Positions 8,922 to 16,795 of a stretch of 64,000 nucleotides of DNA are shown here, piece after piece. The notes under the pieces are model-generated. The model searched no databases. It saw only the letters and a list, made by a program, of their open reading frames with translations, and was not told the origin of the DNA. Both the position numbers and the translations under genes were made by a program. The stretch spans positions 310,001 to 374,000 of the forward strand of contig NZ_CP168034.1 in assembly GCF_041530365.1 (NCBI RefSeq), in the 5' to 3' direction. Position 1 is the stretch's first letter. Every line of letters begins with the position of its first letter. Source of the DNA: Capnocytophaga sp. ARDL2 (lineage in GTDB: Bacteria; Bacteroidota; Bacteroidia; Flavobacteriales; Flavobacteriaceae).

Positions 8922-10439
8922 TCACTCCACCAACGCCTTGCCAGTCATTTCTACCGGTTGAGCCACACCCATCAAATGTAAAATCGTCGGTGCTACATCT
9001 CCCAAAATTCCGTCTGACACTTTGTGTGACATTTTGTCCACCACAATCATCGGTACTGGGTTGGTTGTGTGTGCGGTATTTGGCGTACCGTCTGGATTGA
9101 TCATCGTTTCGCAGTTTCCGTGGTCGGCGATAATCAACAAGGTATAATCATTTTCCAATGCCACAGGTACGATTTCGCTTACACAAGTATCCACTGTTTC
9201 ACAGGCTTTGATAGCTGCTTGTAAATCGCCTGTATGTCCTACCATGTCTCCGTTGGCAAAATTTAAACATACAAAATCCGCAGATTGTGCTTTCAATTCA
9301 GTAATCAAAGCGTTTTTCAAATCGTAAGCACTCATTTCGGGTTTCAAATCATAAGTAGCCACTTTTGGAGACGGACACAAAATGCGTTTTTCGCCCAAAA
9401 ACTCTTCTTCTCTACCTCCTGAGAAAAAGAAAGTTACATGCGGATATTTTTCTGTTTCCGCCATGCGAATTTGCCTTTTACCTGCATTTGCCAAAACTTC
9501 TCCCAAAGTATTTTGAATATTTCCTTTGTCGTAAATCACTTCAATTCCCTTGAAATTATCGTCATAATTGGTCATCGTTACATATTTCAAAGGCAATTTG
9601 TTCATACCAAATTCTGGTAAATCGATTTGTGAAAGCACTTCTGTCAATTGGCGTCCTCTATCGGTGCGGAAGTTGAAGAAAATCACCACATCGTCTGGAG
9701 CAATGGTCGCTGGGCGTTCGTCATTGGCAACAATAGAAATCGGCAACACAAACTCATCGGTAACACCTGCCGTATATGAAGCCTCCATAGCTTGAACTCC
9801 ATTTGCAAACGGCTCACCTACTCCTTTTACCAACAAATCATAGGCTTTTTGTACGCGTTCCCAGCGTTTGTCCCTATCCATTGCGTAATATCTACCAACG
9901 ATAGAAGCTAATTTTGCCGAAGTATTTTGAAGTTTTTTCTCTAAATTTCCAATGTGAATTACCCCCGATTTCGGATCTACATCGCGTCCGTCTGTAAATG
10001 CGTGAACAAATACTTGGTCTAAACCGTGTTTTTCGGTTTCGTCTATCAAGGCAAACAAATGGTCTATATGCGAATGCACTCCACCGTCTGAAACCAATCC
10101 CAACAAATGTACTTTTTTATTGTGTTCTTTGGCAAATGTCAAAGCATCTTTCAATACCTTTTCTTCGCCAAAAGTTCCCAATTTTACCGCACGATTGATT
10201 TTTTCAAGGTCTTGATATACGATACGCCCAGCACCGATATTCATGTGTCCCACTTCAGAATTTCCCATTTGACCTTCAGGAAGTCCCACATGCAATCCAT
10301 CAGTACGCAACTGAGCGTGAGGATAGTCTTTATACAACTGATCGATATACGGAGTATTTGCCAAATCTACCGCCGAAACTTTCGGGTCGGGTGCATGTCC
10401 CCAACCGTCTAAAATCATGAGAATAACTTTTTTATTCAT
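8922..10439 (-). CDS. gpmI: 2,3-bisphosphoglycerate-independent phosphoglycerate mutase
   Basis: Interconverts 3- and 2-phosphoglycerate in glycolysis and gluconeogenesis, using two Mn(II) ions; cytoplasmic. The 505 residues match the family length of about 510. The metal-binding start is KVILMILDGWGHAP, the phosphoserine nucleophile is Ser61 in GQMGNSEVGH, and the substrate-binding HAFTDGRDVDP, the NFRTDRGRQ arginine segment and the metal-binding IADHGNCE are all present. No lesion is seen. It is probably monocistronic. Confidence 0.98.
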   Translation of the reverse strand: MNKKVILMILDGWGHAPDPKVSAVDLANTPYIDQLYKDYPHAQLRTDGLHVGLPEGQMGNSEVGHMNIGAGRIVYQDLEKINRAVKLGTFGEEKVLKDALTFAKEHNKKVHLLGLVSDGGVHSHIDHLFALIDETEKHGLDQVFVHAFTDGRDVDPKSGVIHIGNLEKKLQNTSAKLASIVGRYYAMDRDKRWERVQKAYDLLVKGVGEPFANGVQAMEASYTAGVTDEFVLPISIVANDERPATIAPDDVVIFFNFRTDRGRQLTEVLSQIDLPEFGMNKLPLKYVTMTNYDDNFKGIEVIYDKGNIQNTLGEVLANAGKRQIRMAETEKYPHVTFFFSGGREEEFLGEKRILCPSPKVATYDLKPEMSAYDLKNALITELKAQSADFVCLNFANGDMVGHTGDLQAAIKACETVDTCVSEIVPVALENDYTLLIIADHGNCETMINPDGTPNTAHTTNPVPMIVVDKMSHKVSDGILGDVAPTILHLMGVAQPVEMTGKALVE

Positions 10440-10540
10440 TTGAAAAAAGGATAGTGCTAAAATTAAAGATACAAAGTTAAACTTTTTGTGATAGAAAACC
10501 TCTTTCTACTATCCAATCAATTGGAAAAATCTCAAAAAAA

Positions 10541-10572
10541 CAAAAGGTTGCTCAAAATAGAACAACCTTTTG
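10541..10572 (-). terminator. Terminator downstream of the GEVED remnant
   Basis: CAAAAGGTTG (10541-10550) pairs with CAACCTTTTG (10563-10572). A7 on the left becomes a U-tract on the minus strand. Confidence 0.85.
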
Positions 10573-10587
10573 AATAAAAAATATACA

Positions 10588-11267
10588 TTATTTTTTGATA
10601 AATTTCAAAGTAGATGATTCGTTGTTTACAGCATCTATTTTGATTAAATAAGAAGATGTATTACCATTCCATCCCAAAGTAAACGTCGTATCTGTACGTT
10701 CTTGCATACTGAATGTATTTGGTGAAATACAATTCGGTGCAGCAAGTAATGTAAAAGTATAATCTTGTGCCTCACCGTACCCTCCTTCATTATCACATGG
10801 CTGTGGTGCACCTACATATTGTGTAGCTATTCGCAATCTATAGGTTCCTGCTGAGGTATCCGCAGGAATCAAAATATGATCATCAGAGTCTGATAAAGAA
10901 ATTCCAGAAAAAGCATTTGCAATAATCTCTGTCTCTTCAAATTCTCCATCATTATTAAAGCCCACCCAAATTCTTATAAATTGATTTGAATAACCCGATG
11001 TTGTAGAGAATGTATAAGGAAATCCTGCCTACAATGTGATGGTCTGTGGGGTAAAATCTCCATAAGCACCATCAAAACACCCATCACTATCATGAGTAAA
11101 ATTGGCTGATGGAATTGAAAAAACACCAATATAATCTTCAGTACACCCCAATTCAAAAGATGATGTACAATACGTCTGTGCAGTAGCTCCTACATTACTC
11201 AAAAGAGTTATCAAACCAATGGCTAAAATAGTTTTTAATTGAAAACTGATTGTAATCTTTTATCCAT
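10588..11267 (-). pseudogene. Broken secreted GEVED-domain protein
   Basis: Read continuously from 11214 to 10588 the frame encodes a secreted protein: signal sequence [19 protein letters not shown], mature start [12 protein letters not shown], a GEVED domain (IPADTSAGTYRLRIAT; GGYGEAQDYTF) and the start of a fibronectin-III-like domain before ending KFIKK. One in-frame TAG at 11029-11031 interrupts it after FTPQTITL; the reading continues at once with AGFPYTFSTTSGYS. A plausible ATG (11265-11267) is out of frame by one base; five rather than four A at 11258-11261 would give [12 protein letters not shown] and join it to the signal peptide. No T9SS C-terminal domain remains, so the 3' end may also be lost. 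GEVED proteins are usually T9SS-secreted surface proteins. Confidence 0.72.
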
Positions 11268-11593
11268 ATTCAATATTATTTAAAGTTTTGTAAAAATATA
11301 GTTTTATTTAATACCAAAAAAATTAGAATAATTTATTTTTTAAACATAAAAATTAAATATTTTTAAATACTAATGTTAAAAGCTATTTTTTTTCAAAAAA
11401 TTAAAACAACTCCAACAAGCCAAACAAAAAACACAATTAATCATCAATAACTACTTAAAAATGTTAATTTTAATATTTTCCCCTTCAATCTGTTCAAAGT
11501 ATCCCTAACCTCAAAATCTTTGGAACAAAAATTGAATCCGAAGAAAAAACGAAAACAATCGTTTATATGGATATTTTTTAATAAATTTGCCGC
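11268..11593. other. AT-rich intergenic region upstream of panD
   Basis: No coding potential is seen. A -7-like element TAAATTTG (11582-11589) lies only 4 bp before the panD ATG, so panD may be transcribed with almost no leader; no convincing TTG -33 element is present at the expected distance. Confidence 0.4.
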
Positions 11594-11947
11594 ATGCAAA
11601 TAGAAGTTTTAAAATCAAAAATCCACCGCGTTAAAGTAACAGGTGCTGATTTAAATTATATTGGTAGCATCACAATTGATGCCGATTTGTTGGAAGCAGC
11701 AAATATGATAGAAGGTGAAAAGGTTTCTATTGTAAACGTAAACAATGGCGAACGATTCGAAACCTATATCATCAAAGGTACAAAAGGCAGTGGCGAAATC
11801 ACACTAAACGGACCAGCCGCTCGTAGAGTACAAAAAGACGACATCATCATCGTGATTTCGTACGCTTTGATGGATTTTGAAGAAGCCAAAACGTTTAAAC
11901 CATGGGTGATTTTCCCTAACGAAAACAACAATTCTTTAAAGCAATGA
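11594..11947 (+). CDS. panD: Aspartate 1-decarboxylase
   Basis: Pyruvoyl enzyme that decarboxylates aspartate to beta-alanine for pantothenate and CoA synthesis; cytoplasmic. The 117 residues fit the family (115-127). The self-processing site Gly24-Ser25 is visible in [15 protein letters not shown]; Ser25 becomes the pyruvoyl group. The substrate-binding segment NGERFETY and the conserved [12 protein letters not shown] are present. Its TGA overlaps the ATG of the following membrane-protein gene by 4 bp (11944-11947), implying translational coupling; this pair is usual in flavobacteria. Confidence 0.97.
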   Translation: MQIEVLKSKIHRVKVTGADLNYIGSITIDADLLEAANMIEGEKVSIVNVNNGERFETYIIKGTKGSGEITLNGPAARRVQKDDIIIVISYALMDFEEAKTFKPWVIFPNENNNSLKQ

Positions 11948-12885
11948 AATCTTTAAAAAAAATAACTTTTACAATACTCCCACTACTCTTGGGAGTATTT
12001 TTAATTTATAAAAGTTTTGATTTATTGACTGCTGAGCAATTTGAAAAAGTAAAACTCCACTTCAAAAACGCTCACTATCAATACATCCTACTTTCATTAC
12101 TCTTTATGAAGCTCAGCCAGGCTTCCAGAGCCATTCGCTGGTCCTACGCAATCCAACACTTGGGATACAAAACCAATTTTATAGCCAACTTTATCGCTAT
12201 TTCCATAGGGTATATGGTCAATCTCACCATCCCTCGTTCGGGCGAAATCTCACGAGCTCTAATTCTAAAAAAACACAAAAACATCCCCTTTGACAAAGCC
12301 TTTGGTACTATAGTAGCCGAACGCATCGTAGATTTCATCCTACTGGCTACTCTATGTTTCACCGGATTGCTGCTCAACTACAAACTACTGTATCAATTTG
12401 CTTTACAGTTTATCAACATACGACAACTCTCTCTTTTACTAACAATTACAGCAATTATCGGTATAACAATACTTTACTTTTTATTAAAAACCAAAAAAGT
12501 CAGAAAATTCTTTAATGGCTTTATCGAAGGATTATACAGCATACTAAAAATGAAAAAGAGAATGCCTTTCATCCTGCATTCTCTCTTTATATGGGTAGCA
12601 TTTATACTCTCCTTTTATTTTGGCACATTGGCTATCGACGGCACCTCTCAGCTATCAGCAAATGCTATTTTAGCATCCTTTATCACAGGGAGCATTGTCA
12701 TCAGCTTTACCAACGGAGGCATCGGAGCCTTTCCTCTACTCATCGGACAGATTTTACTATCATATCACATCCCCCTCGAAGACGGAACCGCCTTTGGATG
12801 GTTGCTTTGGAGTTCTCAAACCTTACTTGTCATCCTATTAGGAGCCATATCATTGCTATACCTCAGTATATTTTCAAAAAAATAA
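11944..12885 (+). CDS. YbhN / lysylphosphatidylglycerol-synthase-type integral membrane protein
   Basis: 313 residues with about seven or eight hydrophobic membrane-spanning segments. Features of the LPG_synthase_TM (UPF0104) family include [13 protein letters not shown] near residue 62, a glycine/proline-rich [13 protein letters not shown] near 97, the [10 protein letters not shown] segment near 122 and the late [11 protein letters not shown] near 259. The family lacks the cytosolic transferase domain of MprF, so a flippase- or lipid-related role is possible but not proven. The ATG overlaps the panD stop codon. After the stop (12885) follows a palindromic dispersed repeat. Confidence 0.85.
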   Translation: MKSLKKITFTILPLLLGVFLIYKSFDLLTAEQFEKVKLHFKNAHYQYILLSLLFMKLSQASRAIRWSYAIQHLGYKTNFIANFIAISIGYMVNLTIPRSGEISRALILKKHKNIPFDKAFGTIVAERIVDFILLATLCFTGLLLNYKLLYQFALQFINIRQLSLLLTITAIIGITILYFLLKTKKVRKFFNGFIEGLYSILKMKKRMPFILHSLFIWVAFILSFYFGTLAIDGTSQLSANAILASFITGSIVISFTNGGIGAFPLLIGQILLSYHIPLEDGTAFGWLLWSSQTLLVILLGAISLLYLSIFSKK

Positions 12886-12892
12886 TATTCAT

Positions 12893-13000
12893 TTGGGCGT
12901 GCCCCTTTGGGTCGGGTGTTCGACAGTCGCTTTTTGCTACTCAGCTATCGCTTCGTAGCAAAAGAGCTCCAACAATGCCTCACCCCCTCACGCAAGTTTA
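12893..13000. repeat. Palindromic dispersed intergenic repeat
   Basis: This GC-richer block (GGGCGTGCCCCTTTGGGTCG followed by TTTTGCTAC at 12932-12940 pairing with GTAGCAAAA at 12955-12963) is of a kind I recall as common between genes in Bacteroidota. It runs into the 3' end of pnuC. It does not encode a protein that I can recognise. Confidence 0.55.
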
Positions 13001-13582
13001 TGCCAGTTGTTCGCTTTCTCTTTCCCCTTGCATGATTTTCAACCATTTAAAATAACCCATAATTCCTACTACCAACAAAAACACATACAAAAACGCATAT
13101 CCGTTCAATTCTTTGTAGTACATCAGCGGAATGTTGATAAGGTTACTTACGCTGAGCAAGAGCCAGTTTTCCACTTTTCGCTTTGCCAAAAGCCACATAC
13201 CGCCCCAAGCAAAACAACTCGAAAACGAATCCCAAAACGGCACATCGGTATCCGTAAAATTGGCTAATAAATAATAGCCCAATCCAAAACTCAACAACAC
13301 TATAGCCAAAGTGATTTTCCATTCGATTGCCGTAGTTTTTGACAAGCCTACTTCTCTCTGTTCGATACCATAACACCAATACACCCAACCATATACACTC
13401 ATAATTAGGTAGTACACATTGATAGAAAACTCTGCATACAATTTAGATAAAAACATCACATACAGCATAATCAATATGCCAATGATTCCAAATAAATAAT
13501 GTATAGTTTTGTTGAAAAAAGCAAATGTAACCTGCAAAATGCTAAACAGCACTCCTATGATTTGAATTTCATCTAATTTCAT
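12998..13582 (-). CDS. pnuC: PnuC-type nicotinamide riboside transporter
   Basis: Inner-membrane facilitator that takes up nicotinamide riboside (or a related vitamin precursor) for NAD synthesis. The 194 residues contain about seven hydrophobic segments. The conserved aromatic motif SVYGWVYWCYG lies near residues 62-72, and a Trp/Asn-rich segment KVENWLLLSVSNLINIPLMY (about 136-155) matches the PnuC core. The C-terminus carries the usual hydrophobic VVGIMGYFKWLK. No riboswitch or thiamin gene is adjacent, so the vitamin cannot be fixed from context. It stands alone and is preceded by dispersed repeat sequence. Confidence 0.87.
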   Translation of the reverse strand: MKLDEIQIIGVLFSILQVTFAFFNKTIHYLFGIIGILIMLYVMFLSKLYAEFSINVYYLIMSVYGWVYWCYGIEQREVGLSKTTAIEWKITLAIVLLSFGLGYYLLANFTDTDVPFWDSFSSCFAWGGMWLLAKRKVENWLLLSVSNLINIPLMYYKELNGYAFLYVFLLVVGIMGYFKWLKIMQGERESEQLA

Positions 13583-13604
13583 TTGTTTAATTTGAATTGA
13601 TTTT

Positions 13605-13775
13605 TATTTGTTTCACGCTGATGAGAACAGATTTTTTTTCTTTTATGAAATCAGATTTTCACAGATGTTTTTTTGATAAATCAAAAAAACAAAATCTACG
13701 ATAATCTGCTTTAAACCGTAGGTTTAATCATTTTAAAGTACTGTTTATTAAAAAAACTGTGCTTATCTGTGTTAT
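13605..13775. repeat. Dispersed intergenic repeat, copy 1 of an inverted pair
   Basis: The block TTTCACGCTGATGA...AATCTGCTTTAAACCGTAGG...GTGCTTATCTGTG is matched in reverse complement at 56125-56310. The core over 13665-13730 is nearly identical. No coding frame is present. Confidence 0.7.
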
Positions 13776-13838
13776 ACACCCCACTCTTCGAGCACCCCTC
13801 TTTTTAGAAGGGAAATGCGAGAGAAAACAATCCACAAA

Positions 13839-15953
13839 TTATCTTACTTTCCCAGCCAAATGCAACAAAAAGCTGTACTCTTTTGCTACTTCTCTCAACG
13901 CCTCAAATCGGTCAGACGACGAGCCGTGTCCAGTATCCATATTGGTATCTAAATACAACTGATTGTTGTTGGTACGCAAACTGCGGATTTTCGCTACCCA
14001 CTTCGCAGGTTCCCAATACTGCACCTGCGAATCGTGAAATCCTGTAGAAACATACAAATGCGGATAATCCTGAGCTACCACATTGTCGTAAGGCGAATAG
14101 GATTTCATATAGTCGTAATACTGCTTGTCATTTGGATTTCCCCATTCATCATATTCTCCTGTGGTCAAAGGAATGGTATCGTCGAGCATCGTTGTTACCA
14201 CATCTACAAACGGCACTTGTGCAATTACTCCGTGGTATAACTCAGGACGCATATTGATGACCGATCCCATCAGCAATCCACCAGCACTTCCGCCCTCGGC
14301 ATACAAATGATTAGGCGAAGTATATTTTTCGTTGATTAAATATTCCGAACAAGCAATAAAATCGGTAAATGTATTGCGTTTTTGGAGCAATTTCCCCATT
14401 TCATACCATTGTCTTCCCAAATCTTCTCCTCCGCGAATGTGTGCAATAGCAAATACAAATCCTCTGTCCAACAAAGACAATCTCGTACTTGAAAAATACG
14501 GCTCCATCGAAGCTCCGTATGAACCATAACCGTACAACAACACAGGATTTTCCCCATTGAGTTGAAGACCTTTTTTATAGACCAACGATATCGGAATTTT
14601 CACTCCATCTTCCGCAATAGCCCAAACTCGTTTTTCTTCGTAATTTTCAACTGAAAAATCACCCAATACTTCCTGCACTTTTTTCACTGTTCTTTCCTTT
14701 GTAACCATATCAAAATCGATTACAGAAGCAGGAGTAGCCATCGATTGATAGGCATATCTGAGCGTTGTAGTATCAAAATCGATATTGGTTGTGGTATATG
14801 CAGTGTAAGTTTCGCTGTCAAACGGCAAATAATACCCATCGCCTTCCCATGGTTTAATCCAAATTTGATTCAAACCATTGGTTCTTTCCGAAACTACCAA
14901 AAACTTATCGAAAATATCAATTCCCTCAATCAAAGTTTCCTTTCTATGAGGAATAAATTCTTTCCAAAAACTCGCCGCTGTTTCGTTTTCGGCTGTAGTC
15001 ATAATTTTGAAATTTTCCGCTTTATCTTTGTTTGTAACAATAAAAAATTGATTGCCATAATGTGAAATCGAATATTCCAATCCTTTGGTACGCTTTTGAA
15101 ATATTCTAAAATCCCCAGTAGGATTGTCTGCTTCCAAAATTTGATATTCCGTTGTTAGCGTACTTTCGCTACCGATGATTAAATATTTTTTTGATTTTGA
15201 GCGATAAATAAAAGTTCCAAAAGTGTCGTCTTTTTCCTCAAAAACCAATACATCGTGTTTGGCATCAATACCAACCGTGTGTCTAAAAATCTGAAAAGGT
15301 CTTAGTGTTTGTTTGTCTTTTCGAGAATAAAAAAGTGATTTCCCATCTGCTGCCCAAGTACTTCCACCAGTAGTATTGGTGATTTCGGTATCGAGCAATT
15401 CGCCTGTTTGCAAATCCTTTACTTTGATGGTATATTCTCTACGCGAAACGGTATCCACACCAAAGGCACAATAGCGGTTGTCGTCGGAAATATTAATGCC
15501 CGTCAATTTGAAATAAGCATAACCTTTTGCCAATTCGTTACAGTCAAACAAAATTTCTTCAGGAGCATTGAGCGAACCTTTTTTACGAGCATAAATCGGA
15601 TAGCCTTTTCCTGTTTCAAAACGCGTAATGTACCAGTAACCGTTGTAAAAATACGGTACCGACTCGTCATCTTCTTTGATACGAGCTTTTATTTCTTGGA
15701 AAAGCGTTTCTTGAAAATCTTTGGTATGAGCAGTTTGTTGTTTGTAATACGCATTTTCCTCTTCAAGGTAAGCGATTACCTCAGGATTTTCGCGTTGATT
15801 CAACCAATAGTAATTATCTACTCGCAAATCTCCATGATGATGCATTTCAAACGGAATTTGCTTTGCTTTTGGCTCGTTCTGAGCGATTATATTATTAGTC
15901 ATTATTGAAAAAATTAATATGGAAATACAAAAAGTTTTTACAATTTGTTTCAT
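13839..15953 (-). CDS. ptrB: Oligopeptidase B-like S9A peptidase (protease II), exported
   Basis: A serine oligopeptidase of 704 residues. The first 24 residues (MKQIVKTFCISILIFSIMTN...) form a signal peptide, so the enzyme is probably periplasmic, unlike the E. coli cytoplasmic homologue. The N-terminal propeller starts with the S9A motif DNYYWLNQRENPEV (about 46-59). In the hydrolase domain are GYGSYGAS, AHIRGGEDLGRQWYE, the nucleophile Ser in AEGGSAGGLLMG (about 548-559), PLTTGEYDEWGNP, and the His in MDTGHGSSSDRF near 675. Oligopeptidase B cleaves short peptides after basic residues; that specificity is inferred from the family. It is monocistronic. Confidence 0.9.
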   Translation of the reverse strand: MKQIVKTFCISILIFSIMTNNIIAQNEPKAKQIPFEMHHHGDLRVDNYYWLNQRENPEVIAYLEEENAYYKQQTAHTKDFQETLFQEIKARIKEDDESVPYFYNGYWYITRFETGKGYPIYARKKGSLNAPEEILFDCNELAKGYAYFKLTGINISDDNRYCAFGVDTVSRREYTIKVKDLQTGELLDTEITNTTGGSTWAADGKSLFYSRKDKQTLRPFQIFRHTVGIDAKHDVLVFEEKDDTFGTFIYRSKSKKYLIIGSESTLTTEYQILEADNPTGDFRIFQKRTKGLEYSISHYGNQFFIVTNKDKAENFKIMTTAENETAASFWKEFIPHRKETLIEGIDIFDKFLVVSERTNGLNQIWIKPWEGDGYYLPFDSETYTAYTTTNIDFDTTTLRYAYQSMATPASVIDFDMVTKERTVKKVQEVLGDFSVENYEEKRVWAIAEDGVKIPISLVYKKGLQLNGENPVLLYGYGSYGASMEPYFSSTRLSLLDRGFVFAIAHIRGGEDLGRQWYEMGKLLQKRNTFTDFIACSEYLINEKYTSPNHLYAEGGSAGGLLMGSVINMRPELYHGVIAQVPFVDVVTTMLDDTIPLTTGEYDEWGNPNDKQYYDYMKSYSPYDNVVAQDYPHLYVSTGFHDSQVQYWEPAKWVAKIRSLRTNNNQLYLDTNMDTGHGSSSDRFEALREVAKEYSFLLHLAGKVR

Positions 15954-16014
15954 TTCTGTTAAAAAACTTAAAATGCAAAGATACTAATTTATTGCAAATT
16001 GAAATGTTTTTATA

Positions 16015-16065
16015 TTCTAAGCCTTCTCCTGCCTCCTAAGGAAGGAGTGCCGTTAGGTGGGGTAA
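16015..16065. repeat. Short G/C-rich dispersed repeat fragment
   Basis: Contains CTCCTAAGGAAGGAG and GGTGGGGTAAG, resembling the C/G-rich intergenic boilerplate also seen at 55192-55305. No coding content. Confidence 0.4.
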
Positions 16066-16135
16066 GTTCATTAACAAAAGATTATTTTGTAATAATAATA
16101 TTTGTAAATAGTCGCTAAAAAACAAAAAAAACAAC

Positions 16136-16165
16136 TTGTTTATTAATAATTATTCACTACTTTTG
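16136..16165 (+). promoter_or_regulatory. Promoter of tRNA-Trp
   Basis: TTG (16136-16138), a 19-bp spacer and TACTTTTG (16158-16165) match the flavobacterial -33/-7 consensus, 14 bp upstream of the tRNA. Confidence 0.8.
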
Positions 16166-16179
16166 CAGTCGTAAAATTT

Positions 16180-16250
16180 ACGGGTGTAGTTCAAGGGTAG
16201 AATAGCGGTCTCCAAAACCGTTGATGGGGGTTCGAATCCCTCCACCCGTG
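16180..16250 (+). tRNA. tRNA-Trp (CCA)
   Basis: Acceptor arms ACGGGTG (16180-16186) and CACCCGT (16243-16249) pair fully, with discriminator G250. The anticodon stem-loop GGTCTCCAAAACC has anticodon CCA for Trp, and the T-loop contains GGTTCGAATCC. The 3' CCA is not encoded. In many Bacteroidota tRNA-Trp precedes secE-nusG; here it does not. Confidence 0.96.
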
Positions 16251-16254
16251 CAAC

Positions 16255-16287
16255 AAAAAAGAGTATCTGATTAGGCACTCTTTTTTT
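16255..16287 (+). terminator. Terminator of tRNA-Trp
   Basis: AAAAAAGAGT (16255-16264) pairs with ACTCTTTTTT (from 16277), leading into a T7 tract immediately after the tRNA. Confidence 0.75.
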
Positions 16288-16313
16288 ATTTTAGTTCATA
16301 TTGCACAACGGGT
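16281..16313. mobile_element. Solo end of an IS982-type element
   Basis: The last 12 bases TGCACAACGGGT (16302-16313) equal the terminal inverted repeat of the IS982 element at 32109-33087. The 33-base segment agrees with that element's transposase-side end at about 30 of 33 positions. No transposase sequence or opposite end follows, so this is a relic or a recombination scar. Confidence 0.5.
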
Positions 16314-16745
16314 AAATCTAATCGTTAACTAAAGTATCGGAGTTAATCTATTTCTTTAATTTTCAAGTTGTTTAAGTTATGTATTAAAAACATAATTTAC
16401 TGATTTATTATATATTTTATGAAATCACATTTGATGTTGTTCGACTCTCCTAGTCGTATTTTGAGTGGTCTATTCTTGCCCCAAAGTTTACTCTAAGGGT
16501 CACACATAGTTTGACACTTCGTGTCGCTTCCCGAACGATATCAAAGTTCCGCAAAGCAACTCGAGAGAGTTGAACCATACATAAACCAAGGCGTCAGCTT
16601 TGGGAAAATAACACAGCTATCTAAATCCCGTACGGAGTAAGGCACAAAGATAAGATTATGTCCGAAACTTTAATCTTTAACTCCCAATAAAAGTAGTAAG
16701 ATAGTAATCTAAAATAATCTTTATACCATTATCTTTAATATAACA
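16314..16745. other. Non-coding stretch rich in small hairpins
   Basis: No credible open reading frame is present. From 16442 to 16640 there is a series of short perfect hairpins: CGACT/AGTCG (16442-16456), GACAC-TTC-GTGTC (16513-16525), CAACTC-GAGA-GAGTTG (16557-16572, a GNRA-type loop in the plus orientation), CCAAGGC-GTCA-GCTTTGG (16586-16603, needing a G-U pair that favours the plus strand), and CCGTACGG (16628-16635). The region is richer in G/C than its flanks. It could be a structured RNA or a dispersed repeat; I do not recognise it as 6S, tmRNA, RNase P or SRP RNA. Confidence 0.4.
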
Positions 16746-16773
16746 AAACCCCCCTCGTATGAGGGGGTTTTTC
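16746..16773 (-). terminator. Terminator of the adhesin-PorP-OmpA operon
   Basis: CCCCCTC-gtat-GAGGGGG (16750-16767) is flanked by AAAA and TTTTT, 22 bp beyond the OmpA stop codon. It could work in both directions. Confidence 0.88.
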
Positions 16774-16795
16774 TTTATCACATATTGTATGATGA

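Noticed and set aside
12591..13055. Plus-strand frame of 154 codons
   Set aside because: It overlaps the end of the YbhN-type gene, the palindromic repeat and the end of pnuC; composition is not protein-like.
16430..16660. tmRNA, RNase P RNA, 6S RNA or SRP RNA
   Set aside because: None of the diagnostic core sequences or tRNA-like ends of these RNAs could be found on either strand.
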